The notes under the pieces are model-generated. The model saw nothing but the letters and a program-made list of their open reading frames with translations. It was not told where the DNA came from and ran no database searches. Shown piece by piece: positions 50,084 to 61,085 of a stretch of 64,000 nucleotides of DNA. Within the stretch, counting starts at the first letter, position 1; each line of letters opens with the position of its first letter. Origin of the DNA: Paulinella micropora (lineage: Eukaryota > Cercozoa > Imbricatea > Euglyphida > Paulinellidae); contig WBZZ01006559.1 of the NCBI GenBank assembly GCA_019918135.1, positions 33,225-97,224 of the forward strand, written 5' to 3'. Both the position numbers and the translations under genes were made by a program.

Positions 50084-50674
50084 ATGGTGCCGTGCGCTCT
50101 GCTGCTGCTGCTGCTGCTCTTGTGCCAACCAGCCCAGAGCGAGCTGCGCACGTTCTACGCGCCCAACTCGACGCGCGTGGTCGTGTACAGCGCCCTGCTG
50201 CCCCAACGGGCAGTGCAATTGTTCGTGAACCGCGCCTTCGCGCGGGCCCGGGATGAGCCTGTCGCGCTGAGCGCCGTGGTCGTCGCCAGGGCAGCCAATG
50301 GCGTGCTTGTCGAGCACCCGTTGCGTGCGCACAGGCTCATCGGCGCCAGGCGGCCCCTGGTTGCGCTGCCACTTAAAACCAAAGCCCTGGACATTGTAAT
50401 CCTGTGCTACCCGCCACAGAACAGCGGCCGGACGGCGTGCGGGCGCCTCGACACAGACATCAGCGTCAGCTGCAGGTACCAGGACGTGTGGGCCTGGTCC
50501 CTGGCCGTGAATGCCGCGTCGTGGCTGCTGGGCGCGGGCGTGCCCTTGGCCGCGCACGCTACGGGCAGGCCGCGGCGGAAGTCCGTGGGCGCCGCCGTAG
50601 CAGTGTCGTGGCTTCTGTACCTTGGCGTGGCACTGCCGCTGTCGGCCGCGGCCCACCATTGCTGGCTGGACTAG
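50084..50674 (+). CDS. Secreted/membrane protein with signal peptide
   Basis: A 196-residue protein. MVPCALLLLLLLLCQPAQS is a textbook signal peptide. Residues 22-125 look like a beta-rich ectodomain (RTFYAPNSTRVVVYSALLPQ; ALDIVILCYPPQNSGRTAC) with one N-x-S/T site (NST) and several cysteines. Residues 130-155 and 165-190 are hydrophobic spans (WSLAVNAASWLLGAGVPLAA; AVAVSWLLYLGVALPLSAAA). Same layout as the protein at 42,482. Convergent with the giant modular gene; the 120 bases between the stops carry poly(A) signals for both strands. Family unknown. Confidence 0.6.
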   Translation: MVPCALLLLLLLLCQPAQSELRTFYAPNSTRVVVYSALLPQRAVQLFVNRAFARARDEPVALSAVVVARAANGVLVEHPLRAHRLIGARRPLVALPLKTKALDIVILCYPPQNSGRTACGRLDTDISVSCRYQDVWAWSLAVNAASWLLGAGVPLAAHATGRPRRKSVGAAVAVSWLLYLGVALPLSAAAHHCWLD

Positions 50675-50741
50675 GCAGACGGCCCCCCCCCACCTTTGGT
50701 GCAATGGTGGTCCAGTTTCCGGAAATTCACAGCAAGTTTTT

Positions 50742-50750
50742 TTTATTAAA
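50742..50750. terminator. Bidirectional poly(A) signals between convergent genes
   Basis: TTTATTAAA reads AATAAA on the minus strand and ATTAAA on the plus strand, so one nine-base element could serve both the gene ending at 50,674 and the one ending at 50,795. Confidence 0.5.
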
Positions 50751-50794
50751 CACGTTTTCTACGCGCCGGGGAAACACACAAAATCGCGTGTCGC

Positions 50795-53700
50795 TCACGG
50801 ATCAAAGAAATCCGGGAAATCGTTGTTAGCAGGGCCAAGAGATTCTCCGTCGTTTTCTAGCTCGCCGAAAATAGACGGCGATGGTGGCAGCAGAGGCTGC
50901 AGACCGCTTAGAATGGTGCCTTCATCGAAATCCCCGAACAGAGGCGTGTGCCCAGGCGGTTGTTCATACCAAGAATCTACCGACAGAGTATCATCGTCAT
51001 CATCGCGCAGGAACAACGGCGGCACCGGGGGGTCGGCCGGAGAAACGTCGGCGATCTGGCCGACCCTCCGCTTCTTCGGGGGTGAGAGCATCCCGATCGC
51101 CGGCACGCGACTTAGCAACATGTCGTCGTCATCCTCCTCCGTTCCCGGAGATTGGTAGCCCGTCACGGCACGAGTGTCTGCGGGCCTGTCTGGTTCCCAC
51201 CTAACTGTGTAGGTCGCTCTGTCCACTGCCCGCCGCTCGGGCCGGAGCACCAGTTGTGTGATCGTGTACACAAACAGGCAGGCCTCCAGCAGCTCCGTCA
51301 GTTGGTTCAGGTCGTGCAGTTGGTTCGAAAGAAAACGCTCGCCAGAGTTCTGGAACAGGTTATCGAGCCCCGGGCTCAGTCCCTCTACCTGTATATCGGT
51401 CGCAAACGGCGGGAACGTGATGCTGGTGAGTGCCTCGTTCCTCACGATTTGTTGCATGATGAGCGCCAGCTGTTGCTGGTTCTGGCGGCGCTCGTGCTGG
51501 TCGGGCAGCGTAGATCGGAAGGTTACAGACTTGGTGGTTGCAGTCACAGAGATCACCTCCGACTGTATACCCTCTCGGTACGCTTGGTCCCAGCTCGACA
51601 CCCTTGCGGCCAGCTGCAAGACGGGCGCCCTGTTGTGCACACGGCTGGCTTGCAGGCACCGGAGCACTCCGTTGGCACAGCCCTCCCAATCCTGCACCGA
51701 CAGGAGTTTGTTGAACAGCAGCCAGAGCGACGCGAGTGAGAAGGGCTCCTTCCGGGCCAGCGTGCAGGCGCGCTGCCGGGTAACTCCGGGCGCTTGTGCC
51801 AGGCCCGCTCGAGGAACGCCGCGCACAGGCCGGCCTGCACATCCCGGGCAGTGATGTCCGGGAGCCCGACGGTCCCGAAAGAATCGAGCGAGCTGAGCAG
51901 GTCCCGCTGCATATCCGCGGGCAGCCAAGCTTTCTGCAACACTTGTTTCTTCATTTCCCTGACCTTTTCTGCGTTCCACGCCGTGTCCGCGCGGATGTTG
52001 AGCAGGGACAGGACCAAGAGCACGCGCCGTGGCCTCGGCCGCCAGGAACTCTTGGCGACGTAGCTCCGCAGCTTCTTGAGGCTCGTGGCCAGGGCCCGGT
52101 ACAGACCAATGACCAGGAGCAGGGGCTCCCAGCGCGGAGAACCTTGGTGTTGCTGTGCCGGAAGAACGGTGGTGGACCCCACCGCCACCGAGAGCAGGGA
52201 GATCTTCCTCTTGCACAGCCACAGCCAGCCGGCCGAGGCAATAGCGGCCTTGAAGCCGGCGGCTGGTTCGTAGTACTGGCTTTCTGCAAACAAGAGCTCT
52301 ATGTCGGCGGCCTCCCCGCGCTCGTAGCTGCTCGCCGAAAGCACGGCCTCCGGCAGGCGCTTTTCGATGAGTTCCTGGGCGTGTGCTCCCTTGTTGTCAG
52401 GGACGTTGTATTCGGTCCTGACCCAGTCTGCCAAGGCCTTGTATTTCCCACCCGCCAGGTCTTCTACGACTGGCAGCCCGACCTGGAGCGCGGCAAACGT
52501 GCACAGGTCGTGCAATTCCTGGGGCTCGAGCCTGATCTTGAGCCGCAGGGCGGCCAGGCCCCCCGCGCCAAGCGAGGCCGCTAGCTCGTACGGGTACTCG
52601 TTAGCCCACAGCGCCGAACCGCCCGTAGGCTCCAGCCTGCGCTTTTTCTCCTGGACCCCCCGCCGCAGAACGTCGTCCGTCGGAAGACGCGGCGGGGCGG
52701 GCATGGAGGCCGGCCAAGCGACTTTGTTCGTCGGCGCGGCCCGCCGCGTCTTCGGTTTCCAGGCCTGCCACTTAACTTCGAGGTTCCATCCCAGCAGACC
52801 CCGATGATTAGAGAGGAGTCTAGTGACTAGCACAAAGAGAAAAAGACAAGTCTCTGCTATCTCCAGCAGTAAGGCCGGTGGCAAAACCTCCCAGGGCGCA
52901 CTGCTGTTAGGAGCGCGCTTAGACAGCTCGGCCAGCCCCGCGAGAAAATCCTTGTTCTTCACGGGCCAGGCGGGCGACAACACCAGGCAGGCGGGAAATT
53001 CCTCTTGGATGATCTCTTGCATCGATTGCGCGATTTCTTCCTGGCTTGGTGTTGGCGGTTTCAGCAGCTCAAAATCGGGATCGTAGCTCAGTCCAAAGAA
53101 CATGGTTCCATTGATCGGACGTAAATACGCCCACACTGGCACCCCCTTATGCTGCTTGAAAACCTTCGCCACTACCTCTTGCCAAGTAGATGTGCCCCGA
53201 ATAGTCTGCAAAAGGTTGGTTGCCTTGCTTGTGGGGTATTCTTTGATAGCTGTGAGCACGCGGTTAGCGCTTTGTGTCCATTGTTTCTGAAATTGACTGT
53301 TGCGAGAACTGATGGTGAACCAAATCGACTGTAGAGAGAACGGCTGGTCATTGACGAATTCTGAAGCTTGTGCCTCGATCGTCTCAACGACCGCGCGGTA
53401 GTTTGGCGGGAGAAGCGGTCGGGTAGTAGGCCCGGAGGAGGCCGACGAAATCAACTTAGGCGTGCGATCGCGATCCGGTTTCGGAGACTGCCACAAAACA
53501 CTGAGGTTTGGTCTGTTGGTCAGCACATGTTTAGGGTAAAAGAGGAAATTAGCGGCGACCGCGTAGATAAAAAAACAAGCCTCTGCTATCTCCAGCAGCA
53601 AAGCCGGCGTCAGAACGGGCGGGCGGGCGTTGTCAGACAGTTCGGCAAGCCCTGCGAGGAATTCTTTGTCCTCCACGGGCCAGGCGCCCGGCAACGCTAG

Positions 53701-55578
53701 GCAGGCTGGCGCGTCCTTTTGGATGATCTCTTGCATCGAGTGCGCGATTTCTTTCTGGCTTGGTGTTGGCGTTTGCAGCTGAAAATCGGGACTGTAGGTC
53801 AGCCCGAAGAATATGGTTTGATTCATACGATTAGGTTTGATACGTAAATACCCCCAGGGCACTTGCGTCTTGCCTCTTGTCAAAATCTTCGTCTTTACCT
53901 CGTGCCAGTTCCCCGAATCCCGCACAACTTTCAGGATGCCAGTTTCCTGTTTCGTCTTTTGTAAAGTCTGGAGCACGCGGTTAGCGCTGAATTTCCAGGC
54001 ACTCCGCAAATCACTAGGACGGCGGAACAAGGCCCACAGCGACTGTAGAGAAAACGGCTGCTGCGCGACGAGATCTTTAGCTTGTGCATTGATCGTCTGA
54101 ACGATCGACGCCGGAGCAGACCCCGCCTTAGGCCTGGGGAGCCTGGTCCATCGTATTGTGTAACTGGGCTGCTGAAGTTGTGCCAGGCGCCACAGCTGGA
54201 CGACGGAATAGATGAACAGGCAATCCTCCTTTACCTCCAAGATGGCGGGGGCTGAGAGCTCATGCATTTCGCCCGGGGCGGGCCCGCGGCCGGGGCTTTC
54301 GAACAGGTTATCGAGCCCCGTGCTTTTGGTGCCGACCGAATCGAGAGGCGGGAACACGGGGCTGTCCAGCCTCTCCCCTCGTACGATCTGCTGCATCATG
54401 CCCTCGATCTTTTTTTGGCTCTTGTTCAACTCGGCAGCTCCTTCTTGCGCCAAGGCAAAGGCGATTTGTAGCAAGCCGCTGTCGTCACGGTTACACAACA
54501 CAATCCCTTCCTGGCCAACTTGCGCATAAAGCTCCTCCCAGCCCGAGAATTGCTGGTCGCCCATCCACGATTCCACGCCGCCGTCCTGCAGGATGGTGAG
54601 CACCTTGTCCGCGCAAGATATCCAGTCCGGCACCGACAAGAGCTTGTTGAACAGCAGCCACAGCGACACGACCGAGAAGGGCTCCCGCTGCGCGATCGAC
54701 ATTGCGTGCTGCTCGGTCAGCGCGGGCACTTGGGGCTGGCTCCGCCGGAGAAACCGCGCGCACAGCCCCGCTTGTACGTCGTGAGCGGCGGCAATGCGCA
54801 CGGTGGCGCCACCCCGCAACGAACGAAACAAGCCGACAAGCGCTTTTCGTAGCGTCTCTTTAGTGTCGGCGGGCAGCCTGCCCTTGTGCACCTTGGAGAA
54901 TAATGACAAGACGTCCTTGGCGTTCCACTCCACCTTGGTAAAGGGGCCTAGCAGGGACACGAGCAGGAACAGGCTGTACCGCTCCTCCGCTACGCCGAAA
55001 GCCTGGTTGCTGGCTTCCACATAATTCGCCAGGCTTTCCGTGCTCCTGCCGAGGGCTTGGTACAGGTACACAACCACGAGCAGGGATTCGTCCAACCAGC
55101 CGGGTTCACTCTCGCGCGCGGGGGGCAGCACCGCTTCTGACGAGAACAGAGCTATGTGATTTGCGATCCAGAGCCAGCCGGCCACGGCAATCGCACGCCT
55201 AAAGCCTGCGTTCTCTGCAACCCCCTGCTTCGCGAACTGGCTCCCGCTCAGCACGACCTCAGGCAACTTGGTTTCGATCAGCTCGGTTAGGTTCCCGTGC
55301 TTGTAGCATCTTTCCTGTTGGTAAATCTTTTGGATCCACCCAACGAATTCCGTGTAGTGGTTAGAGCTACTTATGATGACCGGCAAGCCAACCTGCAGCG
55401 CGGCGTTGACGAACATGTCCTGTAAATCCCCGGGCCGCAGCTCGACCTTGAGCCGGGCCGATCGCGTAACTCGTTTGTCGTCCAGGCAAGCCGCAAATTC
55501 GTACGGGTATTCGTTGGCATACAGCGTCCCCTTGCCGGCGGGCTTCAACATACGTCCTCCCCCCGCTCTCTCTTGCAT
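50795..55578 (-). CDS. Giant modular protein with repeated LWxLFNKLLSV-type domains
   Basis: About 1,600 residues on two overlapping frames. Module 1 starts LYANEYPYEFAACL and includes LIETKLPEVVLSG, RRAIAVAGWLWIANHIALFS and EPFSVVSLWLLFNKLLSVPD, then GLDNLFESPG. Two shorter repeats follow (QPFSLQSLWALF, QPFSLQSIWFTI; each with IFFGLTYSPDF or MFFGLSYDPDF and PTPSQxEIAxSMQEIIQ). A second full module starts LWANEYPYELAASL. The C-terminal tail is acidic (LRDDDDDTLSVDSW) with PPKKRR. The YPYE...LPEVVL order recalls BTB-BACK arrangements, but I cannot assert it. Near 51,800 the frame changes once: decay, splicing or a sequence indel. The paralogue is at 59,292-60,883. Confidence 0.6.
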
Positions 55579-56128
55579 GCTTTTTAAGAGTATATCTCAC
55601 TTACCGGAGAACAAAAGATTGGTGTGCAAGGCAAGGGGGGGGGAGCGTGCGCGGGCGGGAAAAAGTCTTGAGCGCTCCCTTTTGGGGGCCAGTGTTGGGA
55701 GAATAGTTATTAACCGCCCAGACCGTATGCAAGGCCCCCCCCCCCGAAAAGACAGAAAGTGCTGAACGTGTCCGAGGCGGGGCATTCAGAGCTTTCTGCA
55801 CGCCAAAATTGCCTGATCACGTGGCGGAAGTGCTGTCCTTCTTTTTGTCCTAGCGTTTCCGCATTTATGTAACGTGCGCCGGGGCACAGCTTTCTTTCGT
55901 CCGTGCAAGAAAAAGAAAGAGCAGGGTGTCCGATCTACTGCCAAAAAAAGTTTTTTATTATTAAATAGCCTTAATATCGCTCTTTCGGCCAATTCCGCCG
56001 GCGCTCTCTTTTTTTTGGGGGGGGGAGGTTCTGGGTCTTTTGAGCCAACGGCGGCGAACAGACCGGTTCGCACAAGGCCCTTTTTTTTGTTTGCAGTCTT
56101 TGTTTTTTTTGTTGGGCTCTCTCCTTTT
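55579..56128. other. Intergenic region; poly(A) signal for the membrane-protein gene
   Basis: G run near 55,634, C run near 55,736 and G run near 56,018. TTTATT at 55,954-55,959 is AATAAA on the minus strand, about 170 bases past the stop at 56,129. No gene seen. Confidence 0.5.
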
Positions 56129-58901
56129 CTAGAAGCCCGCCAGCGCTCCGTGCACCTGCGGGATCCCGCCCGCAAACAGCACCTGCAGCTGCGCGGACGC
56201 CAGTTCCTCCAGCGCTGTTGTCATGTGCAGCAGCCACACCGGAGCGCGCGGGTCCTGCGCGAACAGCTGCACCCAATCCAGGTACTCGTCCGCACTGCGC
56301 GCCATAATGGCGTGGAAACCGGCCGCGAATTCACAGAACGCGGTCCCCAGCGAAACGTACAGGGCGGGCAGCACCGCGCCGAGGGTGGTCAGTGACGCGG
56401 ACTGCACCTCCTCGCAGGCCGCCGGCAGCAAACGCCGCAACGACAGGTTGCAGTGCAGGGAGGCTAGGAGCCAGCGCTCGCTCTCGTCCTGCCGGGACAA
56501 ATAATGTCCCGGCAGCGCGCGGCGCCGCACCTCGAGCGTCTCGGCGTACGCGTGCAGGTTGCAGTTGGCGTCGTCGTGCCACTGGTCGCAGTCTGTCCGC
56601 ACGAAGGTCTCGTGCAGCCAGCCCTCGAGCCAGGGCCCCAGGCCCACACCGCCCAAGAGCGCGCCCACGGCGTGTGAAAAGCTCAGAGAGCCGCCGCTCT
56701 CCCACAGCTGCCTGCGGGTCATGACGCACGCCGTGGCCACCAGCAGCACCAGCAGCACTGACAGCAGCGGGTCCTCGTCATGGCGCCACGGCCCGCCGCC
56801 GTGGCGAGCACTATTGCGTGCCAGGCGCGCGCGTTCGCTGGGCGGCAGCGCGGCCCCGACCGCCTGCCAGTGCAGGCAGTGGCGCAAGAGCAAGCACAGC
56901 AGCACCTGCAGCCTCAAACGCCGGCGGCGCGCGGGCGGGCCGTAGCACACGAGCGCCTTGCCGAACACCCTGTCCAGATCGGCGTCCCGCTGCTGCAGCG
57001 TCGCGGTCAGCGCCAGCAAAAAGGTCGCGGCGCGCCCCGTGCTTAGTTCCGCCAGCAGCTGAAGGACCGCACCCGCGAGCACGGGGCCGGGCTGCCGGCG
57101 TTGGAACTGTGCGCACGCCTGGTCCAGCGCGGCCCGCGCTCCGTCGTCCAACGTCGAAGTAGCCGCCGCGAAGGCCCCCGGGTGGTAGATCCAGTTCCAC
57201 GCGGCGCTGCAGCGCATGTGCGGCCGCGCCGCGACGTCCGCTGGCTTGACGACGACGAACACGCGCAGGTGTGAAGCGGCCAGCACGCACTGCTCGAACT
57301 CGCGCTGGGCCTCGGAAAAGTCGCGGGCCGCGGTCAACTCCCTGGGCGGCAGCGCAGACGCGTTCCCGCCCAGCAGCGCCAGCAGGGCCCCCGCCGCCAG
57401 CTTGCAGCCCGCACTTCGTGGCCCCACGCTCTTGTCAAAGCGCAGCGCCGTCGCGATGATCTGCAGCGACTCGTCGTCCAGCGCGGCCTTGGGCACTTGG
57501 CGCCGCACCGAGGTCAGCGAGAACAGCCGTTGCTGGCGCTGCAGCGCCAGGAAGGTCCACAGCAGCAGGTCGGGCCCCTCTTGCTCCAGGTGTTCCAGGT
57601 ACGCCCGGCGGTGGTTCCCCCAGGCATTCTGCAGCCAGGGCGCCAGCTCGTTGCGAGCCCCGGACGCTAGAATGCTCTGCAGCTCGGTGCGCAGGAGCTG
57701 GCGCGTGGTGAAAAAGGCGCTGTTGTCGCTACCATCGACCCACAGCAGCACCATGAGCTCTAGCAACGACAGCTCCGACCGGATGCCGTGGCACAGCACG
57801 GACAGGGGCACGACCAGTTCTTCCGCGGTCCAGGCTGTACACTTGAGCGCCGCCCAGCGCGCGCAGGGGCCGTCGGTGTCCAGCAAAGTGTCCCGGTACG
57901 CTATCCGCTGCAAACGGTTGTTGTCTTCCAGGCCGCACACCGTGCCCGCGACAGCTTCGTGGCGGCCGAGCGCCCCTAGCAGGTCCAGCGCGTTGCGCAG
58001 CTGCGCATCGGCCAGCGCGCGGTGGCAGCCGGCCTCTTCAAGCGACGTGCCTACCAGCACGGGCGAGACCAGCCCGCCGGCCTCGTGCTCGATCGACGCG
58101 TTCAGCGCCGCCGCCCACGCCTCGGCCCGCGCCAAGAACTCGTCGCGCGCCCGGCCGCGCTTCTCGTCCAGACCGACCAGAACTTCGCGCTCGGCCGACG
58201 CGACCCGCCGGCGCAGCGGTTGTAGATCCAGGTTTTCGGGCAGCGGCTTCAGCCGTGCGCCGCTCCACGCGGCCGACGGCCGCCGTGCTCAAGTACAGAA
58301 CAATAGAGGCCTCGGCGTGGAAGCCCGCCGCCAGCACGGAAGCGGCGGCGGCTACGAGCTGGGCTAGGCTCACGCACCAGAGGCACACTGCCGCGCGCGG
58401 GGGCGCAAGTAGGCGCAGGGCCGACAGCAGCAGGCACCAGAGCCACACCGCCGCCTGCGCGGCCACGCACAACAAGACCAGCGCCTGGTCCACGGGCAGG
58501 TAGGCCAGGCAGGCGCCGGCGGTGAGCGGTACAAACGTAAGCGCGGCGCCGTTCGCGACGCGCCACCCGCGCGACGGCCCCGCCAGAACCTTGCACTCTA
58601 GCCTTGACAGCCAGAACAGGCACAGCGCCGAGCCCACGCGGCAATGAGCCCACAGCACGAACGCCCACACCGTGCGCGCGCCGTCAAAGGACCGCGCGGT
58701 CCAGTTCAGCGCGGCCTGGCCACCGGGCGGCAGCCAGGGGCACAGCAGCGCTAGACATTCCAGCAACCACCAGCCCACGGCATAGCGAGAGACAACTGGG
58801 CACCAGAGCAAATGCGCTCTGTGCGCCACTACTATGACGGCCGCCGCGGTCGTGATGGCAAATAAGGCCATGGCCAGCCAAACCTCTTGCCTCGATGACA
58901 T
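56129..58901 (-). CDS. Multi-pass membrane protein with a long C-terminal domain, unknown
   Basis: ATG at 58,901 (MSSRQEVWLAMALFAITTAA). The first 230 residues hold about six or seven hydrophobic spans (for example VWLAMALFAITTAAAVIVVA; ALVLLCVAAQAAVWLWCLLL; CLWCVSLAQLVAAAASVLAA), arranged like a seven-span receptor, though no GPCR-family motif is certain. The C-terminal 670 residues are a helical, Ala/Leu/Arg-rich region with WTFLALQRQQRLFSLTSVRR and two further hydrophobic stretches (LLSVLLVLLVATACVM). The coding frame changes once between the two parts near 58,230, so splicing, decay or an indel error is possible. GC content is the highest in the window. Confidence 0.5.
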
Positions 58902-59291
58902 GGCTTACAATTTCGTGCCGGTGGGAGCCTCCAGGTCTTTTGTTTTTTTTTTTGTTTTGTCGCTCCCGAAAAAAAAACAAAAACCAAATTTGGAGCAAAA
59001 CTGATGTCAGTGTTTCACTAACGAAAAAAAAACTAAGCATGTTTTTTTCAACCGGCTGCGCGCGACGGGAGGGGCGTGTGTGGTGAGAGTGTGGGTGTAT
59101 GGAGGGGGGGGGGGGGTTGGAGAGACGACATTTCTTTGTGCGGGTGCGTGGGGGGGGGGGGGGAAAGAAAGGATCCCCCAACTGCTTCAGAATAACGCGG
59201 AGGGGGGGGAGGGAGGGGAGTGGGAGGATTAAGGAGGGGGGGGGGCATGCACCGCGCCCTCGCGCTTCCTTGCTCTAGCGCATGTTTTGTT
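58902..59291. other. Intergenic region with long G runs
   Basis: A and T strings at 58,940-59,030 and G runs near 59,104, 59,151, 59,203 and 59,236. AATAAA (minus strand, 59,291-59,296) overlaps the stop of the next gene. No gene seen. Confidence 0.5.
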
Positions 59292-60883
59292 TTATTCGTT
59301 TGATATATTTACTGAAGATTTGTCGCGCGTAAGCCGTCGTTGGTAAGCACCAACTTTGGGGCCCTGTGACCCGTTGACGCTTCGGATAATGCACGACAAC
59401 AGGCCTCGGAAGATTCTCCTAGTGTTTGATGACTGAACAGGACGGCTTGTTGGGGACACAGGAGGAGAGATCAGGAGATTTTCAGGCGGGTCTTCCTGAG
59501 GAGGCGTGTGCTGAACCCAATTATTGTGTGTTGCTGAGCGCTGCAATAGAGAGCTTTGTGCAGGGCCGGGTGGCGCCGGTTGAGAAGACACAGTGCTTGG
59601 GAAACCCTGTTTATACCAAGGGGGCGGCGCCAAGAAAGTAGTTCTGGCCGGCGCTGCAAGCGTGCCTGCATCCGGCGCGGCCGGTGCAGGAGGGCCCAGG
59701 ACAGACGGAAAGCGCGAAGGCCCGCGAGAGTGATCCAAAGATAGAGTGGAGAAAGGCAAGCCCAGAAAAATGCGTAGCAATGCGTACACGCACAGGCAGG
59801 ACAGCAGGGCTTCTAGGCTTTCTTCCGCTGACAGCGTTTGTAATTCTGTCTGTGCAAAATCGTCCGCCGAGTGTCGGAAAAGGTTGTCAAGCCCGATACG
59901 CGGTGATCTGCTGCCCTGGGAGCACGCAAAGGCCGGGAAGGTAGAACTGTCAAGAAATTGCTTTGACGCCAGCTGGCCTATTATCGAAGCGGTAATTTGC
60001 TGGCTGGAAGTGAATCTTTGGATAGGCGTGATCACTAACCCGCCTCTGACAGTTTTTACAATAGTCAGGAAACTGTTCGCGGCGGCCGCGGCCTCCAGCT
60101 CCAACCAGGTCGACCAACCCGTGGCCCATGGCGGCCACTCTTTCACGGGGCTTTTTTCTTGCAAGCACCGCAACACTCTGTTTGCGTAGCGCTCCCACTC
60201 CTGCATCGTCACAATCTTCTGGAACAACAGCCACACACACCAACGAAAACGTCTCCTGTTGCACTATTGTGTATGCGTGCTGGCGCGTGATTGTGGGCAG
60301 GTACAGCAGGCTTTCTTGGTAGAACTTTAAGCATTGCACAAAGACAGCGGGGTCCATCGTCATGGGAAGTGTCTGCGACAGTGCTAGTAGGCTTTGGCTC
60401 AGGTTTCTGTACAAACAAATGACCGTCTCGAGACTTTGCGTTGGCCTGTGCACTACCAGGCCGGGGCTCTATGGCGGCCGAATACAAAGCAACGTGGTCG
60501 CAGAACCAGCGCCACCCGGCCACCATCACCGCTTTCGACAGTATCGGGGCTTGTGTCTGGCCCAGCGTCACTTCAGGCAACTGGATTTCAATCAATTCTT
60601 TCAGCATTTTATAGTTTCTGCATTCGCACGGAGTATAAGATTTTTTTATCCACTTGACAAACTCCTTGTAACTCCCGTTGTTCTTAACAAACTCCACCGG
60701 TTTCAACTCCAACCGCTCACTGACAAAGGTGCACAAGTTTTGTAAGTCTGGTTCTGTTAGGTTGACCTTAATCTGAACCCCGGGTGGGAATTCAAATGAC
60801 GCAGCTAATTGGTAGGGGTACTGGTGGGCCCACAGCGTCGACCGGCGCTGGGCAGACAAGCTTTTGGCAGCGCCTAATTGCAT
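59292..60883 (-). pseudogene. Paralogue of the giant modular protein, in several frames
   Basis: It starts MQLGAAKSLSAQRRSTLWAH with the family opening (LWAHQYPYQLAASF), then LIEIQLPEVTLG, KAVMVAGWRWFCDHVALYSA, QQETFSLV, WLLFQKIVTMQEWERYANRV and GLDNLFRHSADDF, all in the order of one module of 50,795-55,578. A Pro/Ser-rich C-terminal tail replaces the acidic tail. The coding frame changes about twice. One change falls in a GTGTGTG run, a typical slippage site (polymerase or sequencing). Either a decayed paralogue or a gene with indel errors. Confidence 0.55.
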
Positions 60884-61085
60884 TTTCTGTGTGTTGTTTA
60901 CCTTTTCTTGCTACAACAACAAAGAGAATATGCACTTATTCTTTTTTTTTCGTGCCCCACACCCCCCCCCCCCCCCCCACGCCGCCGGTACCGATTTAAA
61001 AACAAAGGTACCGGGAGGAACGGGGCCGAGTTGGGGGACGGGCCCGGGGGGGGGGGGGGGGGGAACGGGCCGAAGGTAGAGGGTT
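60884..61085. other. Short intergenic with C and G runs
   Basis: C runs around 60,962-60,978 and a G run around 61,048-61,063. No gene seen. Confidence 0.5.

Noticed and set aside
51152-51854. Plus-strand ORFs opposite the giant modular gene
   Set aside because: Shadows of the minus-strand coding sequence, a common effect of high GC content.
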